A DNA stretch of 64,000 nucleotides, taken from assembly GCF_029227915.1 (NCBI RefSeq), contig NC_079881.1, positions 6,882,001 through 6,946,000 of the forward strand, given 5' to 3'. A program made the position numbers and the translations under genes. The DNA is from Hydractinia symbiolongicarpus. Taxonomy: Eukaryota > Cnidaria > Hydrozoa > Anthoathecata > Hydractiniidae. The stretch's first letter is position 1; every line of letters begins with the position of its first letter. Below are positions 46,628 through 58,724 of this stretch, piece by piece. The notes under the pieces are model-generated. The model made no database searches. It was not told the DNA's origin and saw only the letters and a list, made by a program, of their open reading frames with translations.

Positions 46628-46699
46628 GGGCCTGTCCGGGAGTTTAACCCGGGACCTCTATCACGCTAACAGAGAATCAGGCCACTAGACCAACAGGCC
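46628..46699 (-). pseudogene. AGC-class copy with relic-like B box, unit 70
   Basis: AGC class plus C31G. It also has C56A, exactly the relic base, so the B box is dead. Confidence 0.55.
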
Positions 46700-46959
46700 A
46701 TAGGAATCGTCTAAAACCTTTATGCAACAGCTTGTACATGATCTTACGTGAAATATCCATCACACAGAACACAAAAAATGCTGTTTTTTCTTCAAAACAT
46801 TTATAACATGAGTGTTGGATATTATTTCTTGACAAGATAACCATACAATCCAAGCCACGAAAAAGCTCAACCAAAATATTTTTTAGCAATTGTCAGTTGA
46901 TTGGTTATTACCCTTTACAGTAGAATATAGCCTTATGCACAAATTTGCGATAAGCAATT

Positions 46960-47031
46960 GGGCCTGTGCGGGAGTTTAACCTGCGACATCTCGCACCAGA
47001 AGCGAGAATCATACTAATAGACCAACAGGCC
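46960..47031 (-). pseudogene. Relic tRNA 71 (CUG)
   Basis: Standard relic. Confidence 0.75.
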
Positions 47032-47301
47032 AGGATATCATTGAAACCACCGATTGTGTCATTATGTGCAGAGATGAGTACTGAATATTTGTAAGAATTA
47101 GGTTACAAATAGCTTCCTCGTGGGCAATGCATACAGACAAATCGGAGTGTAAAGTTGATTTGTAAAATTGTAAAGTAACATTTTTCAAACAAATCCATAA
47201 AACAACTCTGTCAAGAATTCATTTCGAGAATCGTCATTCCAGAGATAGTAAATGCTTCACCGAATCTTATGGCACCTACCAATTATGTGTGATTTTTAGT
47301 T

Positions 47302-47373
47302 GGGCCTATCCGGGAGTTGAACCCGGGAAGCCTCGCACCCTAAGCGAGAATCATACCACTAGACCAACAGGCC
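47302..47373 (-). tRNA. tRNA-Pro: tRNA-Pro (AGG), unit 71, variable-loop variant
   Basis: C67U, changed 44-46 and C20U; all stems paired. Confidence 0.8.
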
Positions 47374-47637
47374 ATACGAATCATCTAAAATATTTAGGCC
47401 ACAACTTGTTCATGGTCTTACGTGAAATATCCATCACACAGAACACAAAAAATGCTGTTTTTTTTCAAAACATTCATAACATGAATGTTGGATATTATTT
47501 CTTGAATTGTCAAATCAACCATACAATCCAAGCCACGAAAAAGCTCAACCAAAATATTTTTTAGCAATTCTCAGTTGGTTGGTTATTACCCTTTACAGTA
47601 GAACGTAGTCTAATGCACAAATTTGCGATAAGCAATT

Positions 47638-47709
47638 GGGCCTGTGCGGGAGTTTAACCTGCGACATCTCACACCAGAAGCGAGAATCATATTAATAGAC
47701 CAACAGGCC
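47638..47709 (-). pseudogene. Relic tRNA 72 (CUG)
   Basis: C40U. Confidence 0.72.
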
Positions 47710-47979
47710 AGGATATCATTGAAACCTCCGATTGTGTAGATATGTGCAGAGAAGATTACTGAATATATGTAGGAAAGAGGTTACAAATAGCTTCCTGGTG
47801 GGCAATGCACATAGACAAATCGGAGTGTAAAATTGATTTGTAAAATTGTAAAGTAACATTTTTGAAACGAATCCAAAAAACAACTCTGTCAAGAATTCAT
47901 ATCCATAATCGTCATTCCAGAGATAGTAAATGATTCACCGAAGCTTATTACACTTACCAATTATGTGTGATTTGTATTT

Positions 47980-48051
47980 GGGCCTGTCCGGGAGTTGAAC
48001 CCGGGACCTCTATCACGCTAACAGAGAATCAGGCCACTAGACCAACAGGCC
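47980..48051 (-). tRNA. tRNA-Pro body with AGC anticodon, unit 72
   Basis: AGC class plus C31G. Confidence 0.57.
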
Positions 48052-48311
48052 ATAGGAATCGTCTAAAACCTTTATGCAACAGCTTGTACATGATCTTACG
48101 TGGAATATCCATCACACAGAACACAAAAAATGCTGTTTTTTCTTAAAAACATTTATAACATGAATGTCGGATCTTATTTCTTGACAAGACAACCATACAA
48201 TCCAAGCCACGAAAAAGCTCAACCAAAATATTTTACAGCAATTGTCAGTTGATTGGTTATTACCCTTTACAGTAGGATATAGTCTAATGCACAAATTTGC
48301 GATAATCAATT

Positions 48312-48383
48312 GAGCCTGTGCGGGAGTTTAACCTGCGACATCTCGCACCAGAAGCGAGAATCATACTAATAGACCAACAGGCC
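48312..48383 (-). pseudogene. Relic tRNA 73 (CUG)
   Basis: C72U. Confidence 0.7.
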
Positions 48384-48640
48384 AGGATATCATTGAAACC
48401 TCCGATTGTGTCATTATGTGCAGAGAGGATTACTGAATAATTGTAGGAAAGAGGTTACAAATAGCTTCCTCGTGGGCAATGCATACAGACAAATCAGAGT
48501 GTGAAGTTGATTTGTAAAATTGTAAAGTAACATTTTTGAAACGAATCCATAAAACAACTCTGTCAAGAATCGTCATTCCAGAGATAGTAAATGCTTCACC
48601 GAATCTTATGACACTTACCAATTATGTGTGATTTTTAGTT

Positions 48641-48712
48641 GGGCCTATCCGGGAGTTGAACCCGGGAAGCCTCGCACCCTAAGCGAGAATCATACCACTA
48701 GACAAACAGGCC
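48641..48712 (-). tRNA. tRNA-Pro: tRNA-Pro (AGG), unit 73, variable-loop variant
   Basis: As unit 71 plus G9U. Confidence 0.75.
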
Positions 48713-48972
48713 ATACGAATCATCTAAAATATTTAGGCAACAACTTGTTCATGGTCTTACGTGAAATATCCATCACACAGAACACAAAAAATGCTGTTTT
48801 TTCTTCAAAACATTTATAACATGAATGTTGGATATTATTTCTTGACAAGACAACCATACAATCCAAGCCACGAAAAAGCTCAACCAAAATATTTTTCAGC
48901 AATTGTCAGTTGATTGGTTATTACCCTTTACAGTAGAATATAGCCTTATGCACAAATTTGCGATAAGCAATT

Positions 48973-49044
48973 GGGCCTGTGCGGGAGTTTAACCTGCGAC
49001 ATCTCGCACCAGAAGCGAGAATCATACTAATAGACCAACAGGCC
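48973..49044 (-). pseudogene. Relic tRNA 74 (CUG)
   Basis: Standard relic. Confidence 0.75.
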
Positions 49045-49314
49045 AGGATATCATTGAAACCACCGATTGTGTCATTATGTGCAGAGATGATTACTGAATA
49101 TTTGTAAGAATTAGGTTACAAATAGCTTCCTCGTGGGCAATGCATACAGACAAATCGGAGTGTAAAGTTGATTTGTAAAATTGTAAAGTAACATTTTTCA
49201 AACAAATCCATAAAACAACTCTGTCAAGAATTCATTTCGAGAATCGTCATTCCAGAGATAGTAAATGCTTCACCGAATCTTATGGCACTTACCAATTATG
49301 TGTGATTTTTAGTT

Positions 49315-49386
49315 GGGCCTATCCGGGAGTTGAACCCGGGAAGCCTCGCACCCTAAGCGAGAATCATACCACTAGACCAACAGGCC
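49315..49386 (-). tRNA. tRNA-Pro: tRNA-Pro (AGG), unit 74, variable-loop variant
   Basis: Same as unit 71. Confidence 0.8.
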
Positions 49387-49651
49387 ATAGGAATCGTCTA
49401 AAATATTTAGGGAACAACTTGTTTAAAGCCTTACGTGAAATATCCATCAAACAGAACACAAAAAATGCTGTTTTTACTTCAAAACATTCATAACATGAAT
49501 GCTTGATATTATTTCTTGAATTGTCAAGACAACCATACAATCCAAGCCACGAAAAAGCTCAACCAAAATACTTTTCAGCAATTGTCAGTTGATTGGTTAT
49601 TACCCTTTACAGTAGAATATAGCCTTATGCACAAATTTGCGATAAGCAATT

Positions 49652-49722
49652 GAGCCTGTGCGGGAGTTTAACCTGCGACATCTCGCACCAGAAGCGAGAA
49701 AAAAAAAATAGACCAACAGGCC
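49652..49722 (-). pseudogene. Relic tRNA 75 with T10 in the D arm
   Basis: 71 nt. The D-arm sequence is replaced by ten A on the plus strand (49699-49708), i.e. T10 in transcription sense, which would itself stop Pol III. C72U. Confidence 0.7.
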
Positions 49723-49992
49723 AGGATATCATTGAAACCTCCGATTGTGTCATTATATGGAGGGAGGGTTACTGAATATTTGTAGGAAAGAGGTTACAAA
49801 TAGCTTCCTCGTGGGCAATGCATACAGACAAATCGGAATGTAATGTTGATTTGTAAAAATGTAAAGTAACATTTTTGAAACGAATCCATAAAGCAACTCT
49901 GTCAAGAATTCATTTCGAGAATCGTCATTCCAGAGATAGTAAATGCTTCACCGAATCTTATGACACTTACCAATTATGTGTGATTTTTAGTT

Positions 49993-50064
49993 GGGCCTGT
50001 CCGGGAGTTGAACCCGGGACCTCTCGCACCCTAAGCGAGAATCATACCACTAGACCAACAGGCA
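49993..50064 (-). tRNA. tRNA-Pro: tRNA-Pro (AGG), unit 75, variant
   Basis: G1U opens the terminal acceptor pair and changes the RNase P-side base; C20U. Confidence 0.65.
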
Positions 50065-50328
50065 ATACGAATCATCTAAAATATTTAGGCAACAACTTGT
50101 TCATGGTCTTACGTGAATTTTCCATCACACAGAACACAAAAAATGTTGTTTTTTCTTCAAAACATTCATAACATGAATGTTGGATATTATTTCTTGAATT
50201 GTCAAGTCAACCATACGATCCAAGCCACGAAAAAGCTCAACCAAAATATTTTTAGCAATTGTCAGTTGATTGGTTATTACCCTTTACAGTAGAACATAGT
50301 CTTATGCACAAATTTGCGATAAGCAATT

Positions 50329-50400
50329 GGGCCTGTGCGGGAGTTTAACCTGCGACATCTCGCACCAGAAACGAGAATCATACTAATAGACCAACAGGCC
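50329..50400 (-). pseudogene. Relic tRNA 76 (CUG)
   Basis: C31U. Confidence 0.72.
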
Positions 50401-50657
50401 AGGATATCATTGAAACCTCCGATTGTGTCATTATGTGCAGAGATGATTACTGAATATTTGTAAGAATTAGGTTACAAATAGCTTCCTCGTGGGCAATGCA
50501 TACAGACAAATCGGAGTGTAAAGTTGATTTGTAAAATTGTAAAGTAACACTTTTCAAACAAATTCATAAAACAACTCTGTCAAGAATCATCATTCCAGAG
50601 ATAGTAAATGCTTCACCGAATCTTATGACACTTACCAATTATGTGTGATTTTTAGTT

Positions 50658-50729
50658 GGGCCTGTCCGGGAGTTGAACCCGGGACCTCTCGCACCCTAAG
50701 CGAGAATCATACCACTAGACCAACAGGCA
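50658..50729 (-). tRNA. tRNA-Pro: tRNA-Pro (AGG), unit 76, variant
   Basis: Same as unit 75. Confidence 0.65.
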
Positions 50730-50993
50730 ATCCGAATCATCTAAAATATTTAGGGAACAACTTGTTCATGGTCTTACGTGAATTTTCCATCACACAGAAC
50801 ACAAAAAATGTTGTTTTTTCTTCAAAACATTCATAACATGAATGTTGGATATTATTTCTTGAATTGTCAAGTCAACCATACAATCCAAGCCACGAAAAAG
50901 CTCAACCAAAATATTTTTAGCAATTGTCAGTTGATTGGTTATTACCCTTTACAGTAGAACATAGTCTTATGCACAAATTTGCGATAATCAATT

Positions 50994-51065
50994 GGGCCTG
51001 TGCGGGAGTTTAACCTGCGACATCTCGCACCAGAAACGAGAATCATACTAATAGACCAACAGGCC
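50994..51065 (-). pseudogene. Relic tRNA 77 (CUG)
   Basis: C31U. Confidence 0.72.
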
Positions 51066-51322
51066 AGGATATCATTGAAACCTCCGATTGTGTCATTATG
51101 TGCAGAGATGATTACTGAATATTTGTAAGAATTAGGTTACAAATAGCTTCCTCGTGGGCAATGCATACAGACAAATCGGAGTGTAAAGTTGATTTGTAAA
51201 ATTGTAAAGTAACATTTTTCAAACAAATTCATAAAACAACTCTGTCAAGAATCATCATTCCAGAGATAGTAAATGCTTCACCGAAGCTTATGACACTTAC
51301 CAATTATGTGTGATTGTTAGTG

Positions 51323-51394
51323 GGGCCTGACCGGGAGTTGAACCCGGGACCTCTCGCACCCTAAGCGAGAATCATGCCACTAGACCAACAGGCC
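51323..51394 (-). tRNA. tRNA-Pro: tRNA-Pro (AGG), unit 77, variant
   Basis: A66U (U7:U66 at the base of the acceptor stem). Confidence 0.72.
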
Positions 51395-51658
51395 ACAGGA
51401 AACGTCTAAAATATTTAGGAAACAATTGTGCAAGGTCTTACGTGAAATATCCATCACATAGAACACAAAAAATGCTGTTTTTTTTTCGAAACATTCATAA
51501 CATGAATGTTGGATATTATTTCTTGAATTGTTAAGACAACCATACAATCCAAGCCACGAAAAAGCTCAACCAAAATATTTTTCAGCAATTGTCAGTTGAT
51601 TGGTTATTACCCTTTACAGTAGAACATAGTCTAATGCACAAATTTGCGATAAGCAATT

Positions 51659-51730
51659 GGGCCTGCGCGGGAGTTTAACCTGCGACATCTCGCACCAGAA
51701 GCGAGAATCATATTAATAGACCAAGAGGCC
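51659..51730 (-). pseudogene. Relic tRNA 78 (CUG)
   Basis: A66G and G6C. Confidence 0.7.
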
Positions 51731-52000
51731 AGGATATCATTGAAACCTCCGATTTTGTAGATATGTGCAGAGAAGATTACTGAATATTTGTAGGAAAGAG
51801 GTTACAAATAGCTTCCTGGTGGGCAATGCACATAGACAAATCGGAGTGTAAAATTGATTTGTAAAATTTTAAAGTAACATTTTTGAAACGAATCCAAAAA
51901 ACAACTCTGTCAAGAATTCATATCCATAATCGTCATTCCAGAGATAGTAAATGATTCACCGAAGCTTATTACACTTACCAATTATGTGTGATTTGTATTT

Positions 52001-52072
52001 GGGCCTGTCCGGGAGTTGAACCCGGGACCTCTATCACGCTAACAGAGAATCAGGCCTCTAGACCAACAGGCC
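52001..52072 (-). tRNA. tRNA-Pro body with AGC anticodon, unit 78
   Basis: AGC class plus C31G and U16A. Confidence 0.55.
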
Positions 52073-52332
52073 ATAGGAATCGTCTAAAACCTTTATGCAA
52101 CAGCTTGTACATGATCTTACGTGAAATATCCATCACACAGAACACAAAAAATGCTGTTTTTTCTTCAAAACATTCATAACATGAATGTTGGATATTATTT
52201 CTTGACAAGACAACCATACAATCCAAGCCACGAAAAAGCTCAACAAAAATATTTTTCAGCAATTGTCAGTTGATTGGTTATTACCCTTTACAGTAGAATA
52301 TAGCCTTATGCACAAATTTGCGATAAGCAATT

Positions 52333-52404
52333 GGGCCTGTGCGGGAGTTTAACCTGCGACATCTCGCACCAGAAGCGAGAATCATACTAATAGACCAACA
52401 GGCC
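52333..52404 (-). pseudogene. Relic tRNA 79 (CUG)
   Basis: Standard relic. Confidence 0.75.
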
Positions 52405-52661
52405 AGGATATCATTGAAACCTCCGATTGTGTCATTATGTGCAGAGATGATTACTGAATATTTGCAAGAATTAGGTTACAAATAGCTTCCTCGTGGGCAA
52501 TGCATACAGACAAATCGGAGTGTAAAGTTGATTTGTAAAATTATAAAGTAACATTTTTCAAACAAATCCATATAACAACTCTGTCAAGAATCATCATTCC
52601 AGAGATAGTAAATGCTTCACCGAAGCTTATGACACTTACCAATTATGTGTGATTTTTAGTT

Positions 52662-52733
52662 GGGCCTGTCCGGGAGTTGAATCCGGGACCTCTCGCACCC
52701 TAAGCGAGAATCATGCCACTAGACCAACAGGCC
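52662..52733 (-). tRNA. tRNA-Pro: tRNA-Pro (AGG), unit 79, variant
   Basis: G53A breaks the conserved 53-61 pair and alters the B box. Confidence 0.6.
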
Positions 52734-52998
52734 ATAGGAATCGTCTAAAATATTTAGGGAACAATTGTGCAAGGTCTTACGTGATATATCCATCACATAG
52801 AACACAAAAAATGCTGTTTTTTTTTTCAAAACATTCATAATATGAATGTTGGATATTATTTCTTGAATTGTCAAGACAACCATACAATCCAAGCCACGAA
52901 AAAGCTCAACCAAAATACTTTTCAGCAATTGTCAGTTGATTGGTTATTACCCTTTACAGTAGAATATAGCCTTATGCACAAATTTGCGATAAGCAATT

Positions 52999-53070
52999 GG
53001 GCCTGTGCGGGAGTTTAACCTGCGACATCTCGCACCAGAAACGAGAATCATACTAATAGACCAACAGGCC
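52999..53070 (-). pseudogene. Relic tRNA 80 (CUG)
   Basis: C31U. Confidence 0.72.
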
Positions 53071-53327
53071 AGGATATCATTGAAACCTCCGATTGTGTCA
53101 TTATATGGAGGGAGGATTACTGAATCTTTGTAGGAAAGAGGTTACAAATAGCTTCCTCGTGGGCAATGCATACAGACAAATCGGAGTGTAATGTTGATTT
53201 GTAAAAATGTAAAGTAACATTTTTCAAACAAATCCATAAAACAACTCTGTCAAGAATCATCATTCCAGAGATAGTAAATGCTTCACCGAAGCTTATGGCA
53301 CTTACCAATTATGTGTGATTGTTAGTT

Positions 53328-53399
53328 GGGCCTGTCCGGGAGTTGAACCCGGGACCTCTCGCACCCTAAGCGAGAATCATGCCACTAGACCAACAGGCC
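53328..53399 (-). tRNA. tRNA-Pro: tRNA-Pro (AGG), unit 80, consensus
   Basis: Identical to consensus. Confidence 0.92.
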
Positions 53400-53663
53400 A
53401 TAGGAATTGTCTACAATATTTAGGAAACAATTGTGCAAGGTCTTACGTGAAATATGCATCACATAGAACACAAAAAATGCTGTTTTTTTTTCAAAACATT
53501 CATAACATGAATGTTGGATATTATTTCCTGAATTGTCAAGACAACCATACAATTCAAGCCACGACAAAGCTCAACCAAAATATTTTTCAGCAATTGTCAG
53601 TTGATTGGTTATTATCCTTTACAGTAGAACATAGTCTAATGCACAAATTTGCGATAAGCAATT

Positions 53664-53735
53664 TGGCCTGTGCGGGAGTTTAACCTGCGACATCTCGCAC
53701 CAGAAGCAAGAATCATACTAATAGACCAACAGACC
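53664..53735 (-). pseudogene. Relic tRNA 81 (CUG)
   Basis: A73, C29U and C3U. Confidence 0.7.
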
Positions 53736-53992
53736 AGGATATCATTGAAACCTCCGATTGCGTCATTATGTGCAGAGATGATTACTGAATATTTGTAAGA
53801 ATTAGGTCACAAATAGCTTCCTCGTGGGCAATGCATACAGACAAATCGGAGTGTAAAGTTGATTTGTAAAATTGTAAAGTAACATTTTTCAAACAAATCC
53901 ATAAAACAACTCTGTCAAGAATCATCATTTCAGAGATAGTAAATGCTTCACCGAAGCTTATGGCACTTACAAATTATGTGTGATTGTTAGTT

Positions 53993-54064
53993 ATGCCGGT
54001 CCGGGAGTTGAACCCGGGACCTCTCGCACCCTAAGCGAGAATCATGCCACTAGACCAACAGGCC
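53993..54064 (-). pseudogene. tRNA-Pro (AGG) with broken acceptor, unit 81
   Basis: C73U, C72A (G1:A72) and A68C (U5:C68); anticodon and T arms are consensus. First of five copies with this 3' end. Confidence 0.6.
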
Positions 54065-54328
54065 ATACGAATCGTCTACAATATTTAGGAAACAATTGTG
54101 CAAGGTCTTACGTGAAATATCCATCACATAGAACACAAAAAATGCTGTTTTTTTTTCAAAACATTCATAACATGAATGTTGGATATTATTTCTTGAATTG
54201 TCAAGACAACCATACAATCCAAGCCACGAAAAAGCTCAACCAAAATATTTTTTAGCAATTGTCAGTTGATTGGTTATTACCCTTTACAGTACAACATAGT
54301 CTAATGCACAAATTTGCGATAAGCAATT

Positions 54329-54400
54329 TGGCCTGTGCGGGAGTTTAACCTGCGACATCTCGCAGCAGAAGCGAGAATCATATTAATAGACCAACAGGCC
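54329..54400 (-). pseudogene. Relic tRNA 82 (CUG)
   Basis: A73; one anticodon-loop change. Confidence 0.7.
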
Positions 54401-54670
54401 AGGATATCATTGACACCTCCGATTGTGTAATTATGTGCAGAAAAGATTACTGAATATTTGTAGGAAAGAGGTTACAAATAGCTTCCTGGTGGGCAATGCA
54501 CATAGACAAATCGGAGTGTAAAATTGATTTGTAAAATTGTAAAATAACATTTTTGAAACGAATCCAAAAAACAACTCTGTCAAGAATTCATATCCAGAAT
54601 CGTCATTCCAGAGATAGTAAATGATTCACCGAAGCTTATTACACTTACCAATTATGTGTGATTTGTATTT

Positions 54671-54742
54671 GGGCCTGTCCGGGAGTTGAACCCGGGACCT
54701 CTATCACGCTAAGAGAGAATCAGGCCACTAGACCAACAGGCC
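54671..54742 (-). tRNA. tRNA-Pro body with AGC anticodon, unit 82
   Basis: Plain AGC class. 18-bp deletion in its upstream spacer near 54,930. Confidence 0.63.
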
Positions 54743-54989
54743 ATAGGAATCGTCTAAAACATTTATGCAACAGCTTGTACATGATCTTACGTGAAATATC
54801 CATCACACAGAACACAAAAAATGTTGTTTTTTCTTCAAAAAATTCATAACATGAATGTTGGATATTATTCCCTGAATTGTCAAGTCAACCATACAATCCA
54901 ATCCACGAAAAATTTCAACCAAAATATTGATTGGTTATTACCCTTTACAGTAGAATATAGTCTTATGCACAAATTTGCGATAAGCAATT

Positions 54990-55061
54990 GGGCCTGTGCG
55001 GGAGTTTAACCTGCGACATCTCGCACCAGAAGCAAGAATCATACTAATAGAACAACAGACC
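54990..55061 (-). pseudogene. Relic tRNA 83 (CUG)
   Basis: C29U, C3U and a D-stem change. Confidence 0.7.
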
Positions 55062-55318
55062 AGGATATCATTGAAACCTCCGATTGCGTCATTATGTGCA
55101 GAGATGATTACTGAATATTTGTAAGAATTAGGTTACAAATAGCTTCCTCGTGGGCAATGCATGCAGACAAATCGGAGTGTAAAGTTGATTTGTAAAATTG
55201 TAAAGTAACATTTTTCAAACAAATCCATAAAACAACTCCGTCAAGAATCATCATTCCAGAGATAGTAAATGCTTCACCGAAGCTTATGGCACTTACCAAT
55301 TATGTGTGATTGTTAGTT

Positions 55319-55390
55319 GGGCCTGTCCGGGAGTTGAACCCGGGACCTCTCGCACCCTAAGCGAGAATCATGCCACTAGACCAACAGGCC
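55319..55390 (-). tRNA. tRNA-Pro: tRNA-Pro (AGG), unit 83, consensus
   Basis: Identical to consensus. Confidence 0.92.
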
Positions 55391-55654
55391 ATAGGAATCG
55401 TCTAAAATATTTAGGAAACAATTGTGCAAGGTCTTACGTGAAATATCCATCACATAGAACACAAAAAATGCTGTTTTTTTTTCAAAACATCCATAACATG
55501 AATGTTGGATATTATTTCTTGAATTGTCAAGACAACCATACAATCCAAGCCACGAAAAAGCTCAACCAAAATATTTTTAAGCAATTGTCAGTTGATTGGT
55601 TATTACCCTTTACAGTAGAACATAGTCTAATGCACAAATTTGCGATAAGCAATT

Positions 55655-55726
55655 TGGCCTGTGCGGGAGTTTAACCTGCGACATCTCGCACCAGAAGCGA
55701 GAATCATATTAATAGACCAACAGGCC
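55655..55726 (-). pseudogene. Relic tRNA 84 (CUG)
   Basis: A73. Confidence 0.72.
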
Positions 55727-55983
55727 ATGATATCATTGAAACCTCCGATTGTGTAATTATGTGCAGAGAAGATTACTGAATATTTGTAAGAATTAGGTCA
55801 CAAATAGCTTCCTCGTGGGCAATGCATACAGACAAATCGGAGTGTAAAGTTGATTTGTAAAATTGTAAAGTAACATTTTTCAAACAAATCCATAAAACAA
55901 CTCTGTCAAGAATCATCATTTCAGAGATAGTAAATGCTTCACCGAAGCTTATGGCACTTACAAATTATGTGTGATTGATAGTT

Positions 55984-56055
55984 ATGCCGGTCCGGGAGTT
56001 GAACCCGGGACCTCTCGCACCCTAAGCGAGAATCATGCCACTAGACCAACAGGCC
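55984..56055 (-). pseudogene. tRNA-Pro (AGG) with broken acceptor, unit 84
   Basis: Same acceptor changes as unit 81. Confidence 0.6.
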
Positions 56056-56319
56056 ATAGGAATTGTCTACAATATTTAGGAAACAATTGTGCAAGGTCTT
56101 ACGTGAAATATGAATCACATAGAACACAAAAAATGCTGTTTTTTTTTCAAAACATTCATAACATGAATGTTGGATATTATTTCCTGAATTGTCAAGACAA
56201 CCATACAATTCAAGCCACGAAAAAGCTCAACCAAAATAATTTTCAGCAATTGTCAGTTGATTGGTTATTATCCTTTACAGTAGAACATAGTCTAATGCAC
56301 AAATTTGCGATAAGCAATT

Positions 56320-56391
56320 TGGCCTGTGCGGGAGTTTAACCTGCGACATCTCGCACCAGAAGCAAGAATCATACTAATAGACCAACAGACT
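56320..56391 (-). pseudogene. Relic tRNA 85 (CUG)
   Basis: A73, C29U and changes at the 5' end. Confidence 0.68.
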
Positions 56392-56648
56392 AGGATATCA
56401 TTGAAACCTCCGATTGCGTCATTATGTGCAGAGATGATTACTGAATATTTGTAAGAATTAGGTCACAAATAGCTTCCTCGTGGGCAATGCATACAGACAA
56501 ATCGGAGTGAAAAGTTGATTTGTAAAATTGTAAAGTAACATTTTTCAAACAAATCCATAAAACAACTCTGTCAAGAATCATCATTTCAGAGATAGTAAAT
56601 GCTTCACCGAAGCTTATGGCACTTACAAATTATGTGTGATTGTTAGTT

Positions 56649-56720
56649 ATGCCGGTCCGGGAGTTGAAGCCGGGACCTCTCGCACCCTAAGCGAGAATCA
56701 TGCCACTAGACCAACAGGCC
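56649..56720 (-). pseudogene. tRNA-Pro (AGG) with broken acceptor, unit 85
   Basis: As unit 81 plus G53C, which breaks the 53-61 pair. Confidence 0.6.
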
Positions 56721-56984
56721 ATACGAATCGTCTAAAATATTTAGGAAACAATTGTGCAAGGTCTTACGTGAAATATCCATCACATAGAACACAAAAAATG
56801 CTGTTTTTTTTTCAAAACATTCATAACATGAATGTTGGATATTATTTCTTGAATTGTCAAGACAACCATACAATCCAAGCCACGAAAAAGCTCAACCAAA
56901 ATATTTTTTAGCAATTGTCAGTTGATTGGTTATTACCCTTTACAGTAGAACATAGTCTAATGCACAAATTTGCGATAAGCAATT

Positions 56985-57056
56985 TGGCCTGTGCGGGAGT
57001 TTAACCTGCGACATCTCGCACCAGAAGCGAGAATCATATTAATAGACCAACAGGCC
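56985..57056 (-). pseudogene. Relic tRNA 86 (CUG)
   Basis: A73. Confidence 0.72.
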
Positions 57057-57326
57057 AGGATATCATTGACACCTCCGATTGTGTAATTGTGTGCAGAGAA
57101 GATTACTGAATATTTGTAGGAAAGAGGTTACAAATAGCTTCCTGGTGGGCAATGCACATAGACAAATCGGAGTGTAAAATTGATTTGTAAAATTGTAAAA
57201 TAACATTTTTGAAACGAATCCAAAAAACAACTCTGTCAAGAATTCATATCCAGAATCGTCATTCCAGAGATAGTAAATGATTCACCGAAGCTTATTACAC
57301 TTACCAATTATGTGTGATTTGTATTT

Positions 57327-57398
57327 GGGCCTGTCCGGGAGTTGAACCCGGGACCTCTATCACGCTAAGAGAGAATCAGGCCACTAGACCAACAGGCC
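57327..57398 (-). tRNA. tRNA-Pro body with AGC anticodon, unit 86
   Basis: Plain AGC class; 18-bp upstream deletion near 57,585. Confidence 0.63.
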
Positions 57399-57645
57399 AT
57401 AGGTATCGTCTAAAACATTTATGGAACAGCTTGTACATGATCTTACGTGAAATATCCATCACACAGAACACAAAAAATGTTGTTTTTTCTTCAAAAAATT
57501 CATAACATGAATGTTGGATATTATTCCCTGAATTGTCAAGTCAACCATACAATCCAATCCACGAAAAATTTCAACCAAAATATTGATTGGTTATTACCCT
57601 TTACAGTAGAATATAGTCTTATGCACAAATTTGCGATAAGCAATT

Positions 57646-57717
57646 GGGCCTGTGCGGGAGTTTAACCTGCGACATCTCGCACCAGAAGCGAGAATCATAC
57701 TAATAGACCAACAGGCC
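57646..57717 (-). pseudogene. Relic tRNA 87 (CUG)
   Basis: Standard relic. Confidence 0.75.
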
Positions 57718-57987
57718 AGGATATCATTGAAACCTCCGATTGCGTCATTAAGTGCAGAGATGATTACTGAATATTTGTAAGAATTAGGTTACAAATAGCT
57801 TCCTCGTGGGCAATGCATGCAGACAAATCGGAGTGTAAAATTGATTTGTAAAATTGTAAAGTAACATTTTTGAAACGAATCCATAAAGCAACTCTGTCAA
57901 GAATTCATTTCGAGAATCGTCATTCCAGAGATAGTAAATGCTTCACCGAATCTTATGACACTTACCAATTATGTGTGATTTTTAGTT

Positions 57988-58059
57988 GGGCCTGTCCGGG
58001 AGTTGAACCCGGGACCTCTCGCACCCTAAGCGAGAATCATACCACTAGACCAACAGGCA
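57988..58059 (-). tRNA. tRNA-Pro: tRNA-Pro (AGG), unit 87, variant
   Basis: Same as unit 75: G1U and C20U. Confidence 0.65.
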
Positions 58060-58323
58060 ATACGAATCATCTAAAATATTTAGGCAACAACTTGTTCATG
58101 GTCTTACGTGAATTTTCCATCACACAGAACACAAAAAATGTTGTTTTTTCTTCAAAACATTCATAACATGAATGTTGGATATTATTTCTTGAATTGTCAA
58201 GTCAACCATACAATCCAAGCCACGAAAAAGCTCAACCAAAATATTTTTAGCAATTGTCAGTTGATTGGTTATTACCCTTTACAGTAGAACATAGTCTTAT
58301 GCACAAATTTGCGATAAGCAATT

Positions 58324-58395
58324 GGGCCTGTGCGGGAGTTTAACCTGCGACATCTCGCACCAGAAACGAGAATCATACTAATAGACCAACAGGCC
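58324..58395 (-). pseudogene. Relic tRNA 88 (CUG)
   Basis: C31U. Confidence 0.72.
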
Positions 58396-58652
58396 AGGAT
58401 ATCATTGAAACCTCCGATTGTGTCATTATGTGCAGAGATGATTACTGAATATTTGTAAGAATTAGGATACAAATAGCTTCCTCGTGGGCAATGCATACAG
58501 ACAAATCGGAGTGTAAAGTTGATTTGTAAAATTGTAAAGTAACATTTTTCAAACAAATTCATAAAACAACTCTGTCAAGAATCATCATTCCAGAGATAGT
58601 AAATGCTTCACCGAAGCTTATGACACTTACCAATTATGTGTGATTGTTAGTT

Positions 58653-58724
58653 GGGCCTGTCCGGGAGTTGAACCCGGGACCTCTCGCACCCTAAGCGAGA
58701 ATCATGCCACTAGACCAACAGGCC
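58653..58724 (-). tRNA. tRNA-Pro: tRNA-Pro (AGG), unit 88, consensus
   Basis: Identical to consensus; last full consensus copy in the window. Confidence 0.92.

Larger units (their letters stand above)
53300..57650. repeat. 2,656-bp block repeat (four units)
   Basis: Units 80-82 and 84-86 match at 2656 bp, including the altered acceptor stem of units 81/85 and an 18-bp spacer deletion near 54,930/57,585. Confidence 0.7.
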
